Assembly: GCA_023382435.1 (NCBI GenBank) | Contig: JAHDVS010000018.1 | Coordinates: 1-44,028, forward strand | DNA: 44,028 nt | Direction: 5' to 3' | Origin: Thermoleophilia bacterium | Lineage (GTDB): Bacteria > Actinomycetota > Thermoleophilia > Gaiellales > Gaiellaceae | In this document: one piece after another, positions 34,953 to 43,528 of the stretch | Layout of the letters: each line of letters begins with the position of its first letter | Position numbering within the stretch: the first letter of the stretch is position 1 | Notes under the pieces: model-generated | The model's database searches: none | Seen by the model: only the letters and a program-made list of their open reading frames with translations | What the model was told of the DNA's origin: nothing | Program-made: the position numbers and the translations under genes

Positions 34953-37535
34953 CTACCCGAGCGCGTCGAGGATCGCCCGTTCGGCGGCCGCGAGCGCATC
35001 GGGGAGCTTCCCCGGGTCGGTGCCGCCCGCGCGCGCCATCGCCGGGCGCCCACCGCCGCCGCCGCCCACCAGCGCCGCCGCGGCCTTGACGACGTCCGAG
35101 GCGTTGAGGCCCCGCTCGACGACAGCGTCCGAGAAGTTCGCGACGAGGTGCGCGCGACCGTCCGTGCTCGCTCCGAGCACGACCGCCGCCGGCGCCGCCT
35201 TCTGCTTGACCCGGTCGGAGAGCTCGAGCAGCGCGTCGGCGTCGAGCTCGCCGACCGCCCCCGTCACGACGTTGACACCCCCCGCCTCTTTCGCGGCCGC
35301 GAGCAGCGCCACCAGCGTCTCGTCGGCCTGGCCCGCACCCGCGCGCAGCTGCCGCTCGAGCCGCACCCACGCCTTCCTCTCCGCCTCGAGCTCCTCGCGC
35401 AGCCGCGCCGCCTCCCGCTCCCGCTCGAGCAGGAAGCTCGCAGCCGCTCCTGACGTGATCGCCTCGATCCGGCGGGTCGCCGATCCGACCGACCCCTCGG
35501 AGAGGATCTTGAACACCCCGATCTCCGCTGTCGCGCGCACGTGGGTGCCGCCGCACAGCTCGCGCGAGAACGCCGCGTCGCCGGATCCGACCTCGACCAC
35601 CCGCACCACGTCCCCGTACTTCTCCCCGAACAGCATCGTCGCGCCGAGGTTCCTCGCCTCCTCGATCGGGGTCAGGAACGTGTGTACCGGCAGGTTCGCG
35701 AAGACCCGCTCGTTCACGATCGCCTCGACCCGGTCGCGCTCCCCGGGCGTCAACGGCGCGCCGTGCGCGAAGTCGAAGCGCAGCTTGTCGGGCCGGACCG
35801 CCGACCCGGCCTGATGCACGTGCTCGCCGAGCACCTCGCGTAGCGCCCCGTGCAGCAGATGCGTGGCCGTGTGATTCGCCATCGTCGGGAAGCGCACAGC
35901 CCACGGGACGAGCGCGCGCACGCGATCGCCGGCGGCGAATCCCGCACCCGCGAAGAGAAGCGCCTGGTCGTCGCCGAAGCGAAACGCCGCCACCAGTTCC
36001 GCCCGCTCGCCTCCCGCCTGCTCCAACCACCCCTGGTCGGACACCTGCCCGCCGCCCTCGGGATAGAACGGCGACTCGCGCAGCTTCGCCAGGAACAGGC
36101 CGTCGCCGAGCTCTTCGAGCGCCCCGACCTGGGTCAGCACCTCCATCCGCTCGTAGCCGACGAACTCCGTCTGGAAGCCGGCCTCGCGCGCGAAGGCGGC
36201 AGCCTGCTCCAGCTCGCTTGCACGCCCCTGCCGCGACCGTTGGCGCTGCTCGCCCATGAGGCGCTCGAACTCGTCCTCGTCGACCGGCAGACCGCGCTCG
36301 ACCGCGAGCTCGCGCGTCAGCTCGAGCGGGAACCCGTAGGTGTCGTGGAGGCGGAACGCGTCCACGCCCGCGATCCCCTCCGGGCTTCGCTCGACTACCT
36401 CCTCGAACAGCCGCATGCCCGTCTGGAGCGTCTGGGCGAAGCGCGCCTCCTCCGCCGCGAGCACCCGGTGGACGTCCGCGCGGCCGGCGGCAAGCTCCGG
36501 GTAGGAGCCGCCCATCAGCTCGATCACGACGTCCGCGAGCCGGGTCAGGAACGGCGGCTCGAGCCCGATCCGGGAGCCGTGCTGCACCGCGCGGCGGACG
36601 ATCCTGCGCATCACGTAGCCGCGACCTTCGTTGGACGGGGTGACGCCGTCGGCGGCGAGGAACGTCATCGCCCGGCCGTGGTCTGCGAGCACGCGGTGGG
36701 CCTTCGTCGCCTCGTCCGACTCGCCGTAGCGGGTGCCGGTCTCGGCGGCGACCCACTCCATGATCGTCGCGAACCCGTCGGTCTCGTAGACGGAATGGAC
36801 GCCCTGCAGGAGCGCCGCGCCGCGCTCGACGCCGAGCCCGGTGTCGATGTTCTGCTTAGGCAGCGGCGTCAGCGAGCCGTCGTCGTGCAGCTCGAACTCC
36901 ATGAACACGAGGTTCCAGAACTCGAGGAACCGGTCGCACTCGCAGCCGGGAGCGCAGTCCGGCCGGCCGCAGCCGTGCTCCTCGCCGCGGTCGTAGTAGA
37001 GCTCGGAGCAGGGGCCGCAGGGGCCGACCGGCCCGGCCTGCCAGAAGTTCTCGGAGCGCGGCAGCCCGCGAATCCGGTCAGCGGGGATGCCGACGCGCAG
37101 CCACCCCTCGACCGCGACCGTGTCCTCGCCCAGGCGAAGCTCCGGATCGCCCGCGAACACCGTGGCCCAGAGACGATCGGGCGGGAGGCGCAAGTGCTCG
37201 CTGACGAACTCCCAGGCGAGGTCGATCGCGCCGTCCTTGAAGTAGTCGCCGAGCGAGAAGTTGCCGAGCATCTCGAAGAACGTGAGATGCCGCGCGGTCA
37301 GGCCGACCGAGTCGATGTCGGTCGTGCGGAAGCACTTCTGCACCGTCGTCAGCCGCTGCGCCGGGGCGGGTGAGAGCCCGAGGAAGAACGGCTTCAGCGG
37401 CTGCATCCCCGCGGTCGTGAGCAGTACCGACGGGTCGTGCGTGTCCGGGACGAGCGACGCCGACGGGCGCCTCAGATGCCCTTTCGACTCGAAGTAGGCG
37501 AGGAATCCCTCGCGCAGCTCGTGGCTCGTCCGCAC
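34953..37535 (-). CDS. alaS: Alanyl-tRNA synthetase
   Basis: The 860-residue protein has all usual parts: class II catalytic core (1-240; LREGFLAYFESKGH, TVQKCFRTTDIDSVG, FFEMLGNFSLGDYFK), tRNA-recognition region, editing domain with HxxxH in NHTATHLLHGAL (near 553-565) and CGGTHV (near 660), and a C-terminal DHHA1-type domain. Cysteine clusters at GPCGPCSELYYDRGEEHGC and CAPGCECD (near 170-200) suggest a zinc-binding insert. GTG 37535 is the start. It lies 45 bp after the DUF948 gene. Confidence 0.97.
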   Translation of the reverse strand: MRTSHELREGFLAYFESKGHLRRPSASLVPDTHDPSVLLTTAGMQPLKPFFLGLSPAPAQRLTTVQKCFRTTDIDSVGLTARHLTFFEMLGNFSLGDYFKDGAIDLAWEFVSEHLRLPPDRLWATVFAGDPELRLGEDTVAVEGWLRVGIPADRIRGLPRSENFWQAGPVGPCGPCSELYYDRGEEHGCGRPDCAPGCECDRFLEFWNLVFMEFELHDDGSLTPLPKQNIDTGLGVERGAALLQGVHSVYETDGFATIMEWVAAETGTRYGESDEATKAHRVLADHGRAMTFLAADGVTPSNEGRGYVMRRIVRRAVQHGSRIGLEPPFLTRLADVVIELMGGSYPELAAGRADVHRVLAAEEARFAQTLQTGMRLFEEVVERSPEGIAGVDAFRLHDTYGFPLELTRELAVERGLPVDEDEFERLMGEQRQRSRQGRASELEQAAAFAREAGFQTEFVGYERMEVLTQVGALEELGDGLFLAKLRESPFYPEGGGQVSDQGWLEQAGGERAELVAAFRFGDDQALLFAGAGFAAGDRVRALVPWAVRFPTMANHTATHLLHGALREVLGEHVHQAGSAVRPDKLRFDFAHGAPLTPGERDRVEAIVNERVFANLPVHTFLTPIEEARNLGATMLFGEKYGDVVRVVEVGSGDAAFSRELCGGTHVRATAEIGVFKILSEGSVGSATRRIEAITSGAAASFLLEREREAARLREELEAERKAWVRLERQLRAGAGQADETLVALLAAAKEAGGVNVVTGAVGELDADALLELSDRVKQKAAPAAVVLGASTDGRAHLVANFSDAVVERGLNASDVVKAAAALVGGGGGGRPAMARAGGTDPGKLPDALAAAERAILDALG

Positions 37536-37580
37536 GGGCTCGATTGTACGGCGGTGGTGGCTTCGGCTCGCGCGGGTCCG

Positions 37581-38126
37581 TCAGGCCGCGTCGCTGCCGC
37601 GGCCGGGATCGTCGCCCAGGTCGGTCCAGTCCGCGGGCGGCTCGGGCTCGGGCTCGGGCGGAAGCTGGTGGAGCCGGGCGGGCGGCGCCAGCTCCTCGGC
37701 GATCTCCCGCTCGCGACGCGCGGCCGCGTCCCGGCCGGCGGCGACGGCGGACCTGAGATCGTGGCCGGCGAAGAGCGCCGACGCGCCGTGCGAGACGCCC
37801 TTTGCGAGCCCGGAGACCTTCTGCACCGGTCGCACGACCGCCAGCGACACGGCCCGGACGGCAGTGTCGGCGGCGTCGGCCGCGTCGACGGCGCTGTCGG
37901 TGACGCGGTCGACCTTGTCGAGTTGGAGGTTGACGAGGTCGAGCGTTCCGCCCACTTTCGTCGCGATCGGCAGCACCTTCTCTTCGGTCGTGCGCAGGAG
38001 CCCGGTCAGCCGCGAGAGCGTCCCTGCGAGCCGCAGCAGCATGAACGCGAGCGCGAGGCCGACGACCGCCAGGAAGGCGCTGAGGACGATCCACATCACG
38101 TCGATCGCAGAGGTCGCGAGCGCCAT
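37581..38126 (-). CDS. DUF948-like single-pass membrane protein
   Basis: In the 181-residue protein an N-terminal membrane helix (about 8-33, VMWIVLSAFLAVVGLALAFMLL) is followed by a long amphipathic helical region (35-125) typical of DUF948 (LSRLTGLLRTTEEKVLPIATKVGGTL). The tail is acidic and proline-rich (PEPEPEPP). DUF948 genes commonly stand between alaS and ruvX in actinobacteria, which matches the position. The molecular function is unknown; an envelope or division-associated scaffold is a guess. Confidence 0.8.
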   Translation of the reverse strand: MALATSAIDVMWIVLSAFLAVVGLALAFMLLRLAGTLSRLTGLLRTTEEKVLPIATKVGGTLDLVNLQLDKVDRVTDSAVDAADAADTAVRAVSLAVVRPVQKVSGLAKGVSHGASALFAGHDLRSAVAAGRDAAARREREIAEELAPPARLHQLPPEPEPEPPADWTDLGDDPGRGSDAA

Positions 38127-38149
38127 TCCGGGATCCTACTGGACCCCTG

Positions 38150-39433
38150 TCACGGCGCGGCGACGAGGCCCGCGCCGACGACGGTGTCGTCCTCGTAGAG
38201 CACGGCCGCCTGGCCGGCGGCGAGCCCGTGGAACGGCTCGTCGAGGCGCAACTCGAGCGTCTCCTCGTCACGCTCCCGTACGGCGGCGCGAACGGCCGGG
38301 GAGCGGTAGCGAAGCTGGGCCTCGACGTGCCGGGCGGGAACGTGGAGCGTGCCGGGGCGCACGATCACCGAGCGGCGCGCGAGCGCGTGGCGCGGGCCCA
38401 CGACGACCGCGTTGCGCGCCGGGTCGGTGGAGACCGCGAAGAGCGGCCCGGCGGCGGAGTGCAGGCGCAGGCCGCGCCGCTGGCCGGGCGTGAAACGCCA
38501 GTAGCCGTCGTGACGGCCGACTTCCCGGCCCGCGAGGTCGAACAGTGGGCCGTCCCGGGCGGGCAGCCCGTGCCGGGCCAGGAACGCGCGGTAGTCGTCG
38601 CCGCCGAGGAAGCACGCCTCCTGGCTGTCCGCCCGGGCGGCGGCGGCGAGCCCGGCGGCGCGGGCGACGGCGCGGGTCTCCTCCTTGGTGCGCTCGCCGA
38701 GCGGGAGCCGCAGCCGCGGCAAGAGCGACGGGTCAAGGCGTCCGAGCATGTACGACTGGTCCTTGGCCCGGTCGGCGCCGCGGGCGAGCAGGAGCCGCCC
38801 GCGATGCTCGACGAGGCGGGCGTAGTGGCCGGTCGCGAGCGCAGCGGCACCGATCCGCTGCGCGAACGTGTTGAGCGCTGCGAAGCGGAACGTGCCGTTG
38901 CAGCGCACGCACGGGTTCGGGGTGTCGCCGCGGGCGTAGCCGTCGACGAATGGACGCACGACGGCGGCGCGAAACGAGTCGCGCAGGTCGAGCGTGACGT
39001 GCGGGATCCCGAGCCGGTGGCAGAGCTCCCGCGCGGCGGTCACCGCCCGCGGCGAGCAGCAGGCGCGCTCCCCGTCCGGCCCCGCCGGGTCGACCCAGAG
39101 CCGCAGGGTCACCCCGATCGCCTCGCTCCCGGCGTTGCGGGTCTCGAGCAGCGCGACGGCGGAGTCGACGCCGCCGCTCATCGCGACCGCGACCCGCCGC
39201 AGGCTCGGCGGCGCCGCAACGGCCGGCCCGATCGCGGCCGCGAGCGCGTCCCCGGCGAGCCCGGGCGCGGGCACCGCCGCCGCCTCGAGCAGCGTCAGCC
39301 CCCACACCGCGCGCGCCAGCTCCGCCACCCCGGGCCCCTCCCCCGCGGCGTCCGCGATCCGACCGCCCGACACCGTCAGGCGAATCCAGACCCAGTCGCA
39401 CGAGTCCCCCGCGTCCCCGAGCAGCTCCAGCAC
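38150..39433 (-). CDS. mnmA: tRNA-specific 2-thiouridylase MnmA with an IscU-like N-terminal extension
   Basis: The 427-residue product starts at GTG 39433, just after an in-frame TAG. Residues 84-427 are MnmA, which thiolates U34 of Lys, Glu and Gln tRNAs: PP-loop AMSGGVDSAVALL, TPNPCVRCN (Cys178 at the catalytic place, Cys175 beside it) and DSQEACFLGG (Cys274). The C-terminal barrel is complete. Residues 1-70 are extra and resemble an IscU/NifU scaffold: GDSCDWVWIRLTVSGGRIAD, then GVAELARAVWGLTLLEAA. Only one cysteine (Cys12) of the usual three remains, so cluster assembly there is unlikely. The extension may dock the sulfur donor; this is inference. Confidence 0.9.
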   Translation of the reverse strand: MLELLGDAGDSCDWVWIRLTVSGGRIADAAGEGPGVAELARAVWGLTLLEAAAVPAPGLAGDALAAAIGPAVAAPPSLRRVAVAMSGGVDSAVALLETRNAGSEAIGVTLRLWVDPAGPDGERACCSPRAVTAARELCHRLGIPHVTLDLRDSFRAAVVRPFVDGYARGDTPNPCVRCNGTFRFAALNTFAQRIGAAALATGHYARLVEHRGRLLLARGADRAKDQSYMLGRLDPSLLPRLRLPLGERTKEETRAVARAAGLAAAARADSQEACFLGGDDYRAFLARHGLPARDGPLFDLAGREVGRHDGYWRFTPGQRRGLRLHSAAGPLFAVSTDPARNAVVVGPRHALARRSVIVRPGTLHVPARHVEAQLRYRSPAVRAAVRERDEETLELRLDEPFHGLAAGQAAVLYEDDTVVGAGLVAAP

Positions 39434-39612
39434 GATGCCACGCTAGCCGAACCCGACGCGGGCGGGCCTCGCCGCAATCAGCAAGCCCGTCCCCGCATCG
39501 CGGCCGAGCGAGTCCCGACCCGCAGCGACATGGAGGCGCAAGCCCTGAGGCTGCCTGCGGATCCGAGCCGACGTACCCCCTCACACCACCCGACGCAGAT
39601 CTTCTCCCCCTC
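39434..39612. other. Unassigned region upstream of mnmA
   Basis: These 179 bp, with the adjoining repeats, make a 473-bp gap without an independent gene. They should contain the mnmA promoter, but no clear -10/-35 pair was seen. A short imperfect stem (GCAAGCC/GGCTGC with one bulge, near 39540-39557) is present. The plus-strand frame across it is a continuation of the mnmA shadow and is not taken as coding. Confidence 0.4.
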
Positions 39613-39926
39613 GGCTTACCCCGGGGTCAGACCCCTTGATACGAGGCGACTCAGATATTGCGGGCGACCGGGCGCAAACCCGTCAGGCGTGCCGAGGAAA
39701 TGTCGTATCGCGATAGGTGGTCAGACCCCTTGGCGGTGCCTCTACGCCCTCACCCCGCGCGGCGAACCTGGCTTACCCCGGGGTCAGACCCCTTGATACG
39801 AGGCGACGCAGATATTGCGGGCGACCGGGCGCAAACCCGTCAGGCGTGCCGAGGAAACGTCGTAACGCGACAGGTGGTCAGGCCCCTTGACGGTGCCTCT
39901 GCGCCCTCACCCCGCGCGGCGAATCT
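39613..39926 (+). repeat. Tandem duplication of a 157-bp REP-bearing unit
   Basis: Two head-to-tail copies lie at 39613-39769 and 39770-39926, with about eight mismatches by eye (roughly 95% identity). Each starts with the GGGGTCAGACCCC palindrome (39623-39635, 39780-39792) found at the RAYT ends. Each also has a GACTCAGAT-like continuation, an internal hairpin (CGGG-cgcaaa-CCCG) and a second, imperfect copy of the palindrome (39719-39733, 39876-39890). Neither copy contains a transposase, so they look like non-autonomous derivatives. The right copy runs into the 3' end of the DivIVA-like gene. Confidence 0.85.
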
Positions 39927-40506
39927 GGTTGCCCTGCTCCGCGGCTGCGCGCGCCCGGCGAAGGATCAACTCGGCCTGCTCCCGCGCCCACTCGAGGCGC
40001 CGCTCGGCCTCCGCCCGGGCCTCGGCGACCGCGTCGGCCGACTCGCGGGTCGCCACTTCCACGAGCCTGGCGGCCTCCGTCTCCGCCTCGCGGCGGATCT
40101 CCCCGGCGAGCGCCTCCCGGCGCGCCGCGAGCTCCCGCTCTAGAGCCGCGGCGGCAGCCTCGCGCGCGGCGACCTCAGCGCCGCGGCGACGCACCTCCTC
40201 GTCCGCCTCCCGCAGGCGCCGGTTCGCCTCCCTGACGGCGTCCGCCTCGATTCGCTCGGCGAACTCCGCAGCCGCTTGTACGAGCGCGACCGCCTCGGCG
40301 CGGGCCGTGTGCCCCTCAGCCGCCGCCGACACCGCGACCGGCGCCGCCGCCGCCCGCGCCTGCTGCAGCTCGCGCAGCTGCGCGCTCAGGGACGCGACGT
40401 GCAGCTGGAAACGGCGCAGCGCGTCGCCGACGGCCGTCGGGTCGAGTCCTCCCCTGACGGCGACAGGCAGCTCCTCGAGCCGCGGCAGCGGCATGAGCGT
40501 GGTCAT
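39907..40506 (-). CDS. DivIVA-like coiled-coil protein
   Basis: The 199-residue protein is almost wholly Ala/Glu/Arg-rich helix from about 25 to 195, with heptad spacing (REANRRLREADEEVRRRGAEV, ERRLEWAREQAELILRRARA). The C-terminal pattern EAERRLEWAREQAELILRRARAAA resembles the tail of DivIVA/Wag31-type and ATP-synthase-b-like coiled coils. The short N-terminal lipid-binding domain of DivIVA is not convincing, so the family call is tentative. ATG 40506 lies 35 bp after aspS. Its last six codons and TGA lie inside the right 157-bp repeat unit. Confidence 0.65.
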   Translation of the reverse strand: MTTLMPLPRLEELPVAVRGGLDPTAVGDALRRFQLHVASLSAQLRELQQARAAAAPVAVSAAAEGHTARAEAVALVQAAAEFAERIEADAVREANRRLREADEEVRRRGAEVAAREAAAAALERELAARREALAGEIRREAETEAARLVEVATRESADAVAEARAEAERRLEWAREQAELILRRARAAAEQGNQIRRAG

Positions 40507-40541
40507 GGAACGTTCGGGTTTCGACGCGGGCGGCGGGCTTC

Positions 40542-42287
40542 CTACCCGCCGACGCCCGGGGCGAGCCTGATTCCCAGCTCCGCGAGCTGCGCCGGCTCGA
40601 CGTCGCTCGGCGCCCCCGTCATCGGATCGGCGCCCGCCTGGTTCTTCGGGAACGCGATCACGTCCCGGAGGTTCCGCTCGCCCGCAACCAGCATCGTCAT
40701 CCGGTCGATCCCGAATGCGATTCCGCCGTGCGGCGGCGCTCCCATCGCCAGGGCGTCCAGGAGGAACCCGAAGCGGGAGCGCTGCTCCTGGGGCGAGATC
40801 CGCAGCACGTCGAACATGCGCTGCTGGAGCTCCGTGCTGTGGATTCTGATCGACCCGCCACCGATCTCGACACCGTTGCAGACGAGGTCGTAGGCCTGAG
40901 CGATCGCCGCGGCCGGGTCACTCTCGAGCAGCGGCTCCGACTCCGGCGCGGGCGAGGTGAACGGGTGGTGGCGGGCCGCCCAGCGCTGCTCGTCCTCCGC
41001 CCACTCGAACAGCGGGAAGTCCGTCACCCACGCGAACCGCCACGCCTCCTCGTCGACCAGCCCGAGCTCGTGCCCGAGGTGCAGCCGCAGCTGGCCGAGC
41101 ACTCGCGAGACGAGCTCGCGCGGGCCGGCTCCGAACAGCACGGTCGAGCCCGGCTGCGGCCGCACCGCCTCGATCTCGGCCTCCGACAGGAATTTCGCGA
41201 TCGGCGAGCGCACCTCCCCGTCGGCGCCGAAGATCAGGTACGCGAGCCCGGGTGCTCCCCACTCCTTCGCGAACGCCTCGAGCTGGGCCAGCTCGCCGCG
41301 GCTGTACTCGCGAGGCACGGTCAGGCAGCGCACGTCCTCGGCTCCCGCGAAGACACCGAACCCTGACCCGCGCGTCACCGCGGTCGCGTCTGCCAGCTCG
41401 AGCCCGAAGCGAAGGTCAGGCTTGTCCGACCCGTAGAGCCGGTCGGCCTCGTGCCAGGTCAGGCGCGGGAACGGCGTCTCGAGCGCGACCTCGATGCACT
41501 CCCTCCACACGGCCGTCGCCATCTCCTCCATCAGGGCGAAGATCACCTCGCGGTCGGGGAACGCCAGCTCGACGTCGAGCTGCGTGATCTCCTGCACGCG
41601 GTCGGCCCGCAGGTCCTCGTCCCGGAAGCAGCGGGCGATCTGGTAGTAGCGGTCGAAGCCGGAGATCACGAGCAGCTGCTTGTAGATCTGCGGCGACTGC
41701 GGCAGCGCGAAGAAGCTGCCCTTCTGCAGCCGGCTCGGCACGAGGAAGTCCCGCGCGCCTTCCGGCGTCGGCTTCGCGAGGATCGGCGTTTCGATCTCGA
41801 GGAACCCGCTGGCGTCCATCACCCGGCGGATCGTCGAGACCATCCGCGCGCGCAGCCCGATGTTGCGCTGGAGCCGCGGGCGGCGCAGGTCGAGCCAGCG
41901 GTGGCGGAGCCGAAGCGTCTCGTCGACGCCCTCCTCGTCGAGCTGGAACGGCAGCGGCGGGCAGCGGGCGAGCACCTCGAGCGAGTCCGCCTGCACCTCG
42001 ACCTCCCCGGTCGGAAGGCCAGGGTTGACGGCCTCCGGCGCCCGCCGGACGACCTCGCCCTCGACCCGCAGCACGAACTCGTTGCGGACGCCGTGCACGG
42101 CCGCGAACGCCTCGGGGGCCCGTTCCGGGTTGATGACGACCTGGCACTTGCCGGCCCGGTCGCGCAGGTCGACGAAGACGACGCCACCGTGGTCGCGGCG
42201 CGTGTCGACCCAGCCGGCCAGGACGAGTCGCTCGCCGACGCGGTCGGCCCGCAGATCGCCGCACATGAGGTCGCGCCAGCGGGTCAC
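40542..42287 (-). CDS. aspS: Aspartyl-tRNA synthetase, probably non-discriminating
   Basis: A 581-residue product is predicted from GTG 42287, overlapping the hisS stop as GTGA. The anticodon-binding OB domain (1-110) is followed by a class II core with [20 protein letters not shown], motif 2 [11 protein letters not shown], a bacterial GAD insertion (about 290-400) and motif 3 [10 protein letters not shown]. The loop RRDHGG has His where discriminating enzymes such as E. coli AspRS have Leu; His is typical of enzymes that also charge tRNA-Asn. If so, Asp-tRNA-Asn would be amidated by GatCAB, not present here. The frame open upstream to 43019 is a shadow of hisS. Confidence 0.95.
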   Translation of the reverse strand: MTRWRDLMCGDLRADRVGERLVLAGWVDTRRDHGGVVFVDLRDRAGKCQVVINPERAPEAFAAVHGVRNEFVLRVEGEVVRRAPEAVNPGLPTGEVEVQADSLEVLARCPPLPFQLDEEGVDETLRLRHRWLDLRRPRLQRNIGLRARMVSTIRRVMDASGFLEIETPILAKPTPEGARDFLVPSRLQKGSFFALPQSPQIYKQLLVISGFDRYYQIARCFRDEDLRADRVQEITQLDVELAFPDREVIFALMEEMATAVWRECIEVALETPFPRLTWHEADRLYGSDKPDLRFGLELADATAVTRGSGFGVFAGAEDVRCLTVPREYSRGELAQLEAFAKEWGAPGLAYLIFGADGEVRSPIAKFLSEAEIEAVRPQPGSTVLFGAGPRELVSRVLGQLRLHLGHELGLVDEEAWRFAWVTDFPLFEWAEDEQRWAARHHPFTSPAPESEPLLESDPAAAIAQAYDLVCNGVEIGGGSIRIHSTELQQRMFDVLRISPQEQRSRFGFLLDALAMGAPPHGGIAFGIDRMTMLVAGERNLRDVIAFPKNQAGADPMTGAPSDVEPAQLAELGIRLAPGVGG

Positions 42288-43528
42288 GGGAGAAACGCCT
42301 CCGCGAGCCGATCGACGGGAACCGTCGCCTCGTCGGCCTCCCGCCCGGGCTTCACGCGCGCGCTCTCGCCGATGACGAGCGCCCAGCCGGAGGCGCCGCT
42401 CCGCGCGAGCTGGGTTCGCTGGCCTTTCGGCGAGCGGCCGGCGTAGTCGGCGTCGCAGGCGATTCCGGCCGCTCGCAACAGCGCCATCTGCGCGAGCGCG
42501 GCCGTCCGGTCGGCTCCCTCGCCGAACATGAAGAAGACGTCGATCCCCGGCGGCGCGGCCGCCACGCCGGCGTCTTCGAGCGCGAGCACGAGCCGCTCGA
42601 TCCCGGCGCCGAAGCCGACCCCCGGCGTGGGCGGGCCGCCGACCTCCTCCACGAGCCCGTCGTAGCGCCCGCCGCCGGAGATCGTGGACTGCGCGCCGCC
42701 GGCGGGGTCGACGAACTCCCAGGTGGTGCGCGTGTAGTAGTCGAGGCCCCTGACGAGCGTCGGCTCGACGTCGTAGGAGACCCCGCAGGCGTCGAGCAGC
42801 CGCCGCACGGAGGCGAAGTGCTCGCGGCAGGCGTCGCACAGCGACTCGCCGATCGTCGGCGCGCCAGCGAGCGCGGCCCGCACGCCGGGCGGCTTCGCGT
42901 CGAGGTTGTCGAAGACCCGCAGCGGGCTCGTCCGTGCCTTCGTCCGCGTGTCCTCGTCGAGCTGCCCGCCGTGCTCCGCGAGCCAGCCGTGCAGGCGCTC
43001 GAGGTAGGCGGGTCGGCACGCCGTGTCTCCGATCGAGTTGATCGCGAGACGGTAGGCGGACACGCCGAGCGTGCGCAGGATCGTGTCGTAGAGCTGGATC
43101 AGCTCGGCGTCGACGCCCGCGTCGGCCGAGCCGATCGCCTCGACCGAGAGCTGCCAGTGCTCCCGGTAGCGGCCTTTTTGGGGGGCGGAGTAGCGGTACA
43201 TCGACGCGACCGTGTAGAGCTTCTGCGGCTGCGGCTCGCGGTGCAGCCCGTGTTCGACGTAGGCGCGGCAGATCGGCGCGGTCGCCTCCGGGCGGAGCGT
43301 CAGGGAGCGTCCGCCGCGGTCGGTGAACGTGTACATCTCCTTCTGGACGACGTCGGATCCCTCCCCGGAGGTGCGAACGAACAGCGCCGTGTCCTCGAAC
43401 ACCGGCGTCTGGATCGGCCGATAGCCGTAGAGGCCGCAGAGGCGCTCGCAGACTTCGATCACGTGCTGCCAGAGCGGCTGCTCGGACGGGAGAATGTCGT
43501 GCGTGCCGCGGGGAGCCTCGACCTTCAC
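42284..43528 (-). CDS. hisS: Histidyl-tRNA synthetase
   Basis: The 414-residue class II enzyme starts [16 protein letters not shown], the usual HisRS opening. Also present are motif 1/2 sequence [17 protein letters not shown] and [13 protein letters not shown], the histidine-binding signature [15 protein letters not shown], motif 3 [15 protein letters not shown], and a C-terminal anticodon domain from about 325. GTG 43528 overlaps the upstream MBL-hydrolase stop (GTGA). The hisS-aspS pair is widely conserved in bacteria. HisZ is excluded by the intact signature and anticodon domain. Confidence 0.97.
   Translation of the reverse strand: MKVEAPRGTHDILPSEQPLWQHVIEVCERLCGLYGYRPIQTPVFEDTALFVRTSGEGSDVVQKEMYTFTDRGGRSLTLRPEATAPICRAYVEHGLHREPQPQKLYTVASMYRYSAPQKGRYREHWQLSVEAIGSADAGVDAELIQLYDTILRTLGVSAYRLAINSIGDTACRPAYLERLHGWLAEHGGQLDEDTRTKARTSPLRVFDNLDAKPPGVRAALAGAPTIGESLCDACREHFASVRRLLDACGVSYDVEPTLVRGLDYYTRTTWEFVDPAGGAQSTISGGGRYDGLVEEVGGPPTPGVGFGAGIERLVLALEDAGVAAAPPGIDVFFMFGEGADRTAALAQMALLRAAGIACDADYAGRSPKGQRTQLARSGASGWALVIGESARVKPGREADEATVPVDRLAEAFLP

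Noticed and set aside
39613-39926. Possible CRISPR array
   Set aside because: There are only two copies of a 157-bp unit, adjacent without spacers, and they are related to RAYT palindromes; there are no cas genes.
39658-40143. Plus-strand 161-codon frame across both repeat units
   Set aside because: It is built mostly from the duplicated repeat and the antisense of the coiled-coil gene; no ribosome-binding site or conserved sequence was seen.
40542-43019. 825-codon frame reading through from aspS into hisS
   Set aside because: The part upstream of GTG 42287 is the hisS gene in another frame; AspRS conservation begins at the GTG. Upstream extensions of aroKB, M20, NUDIX, accC, nusB and recN frames were dropped for the same reason.
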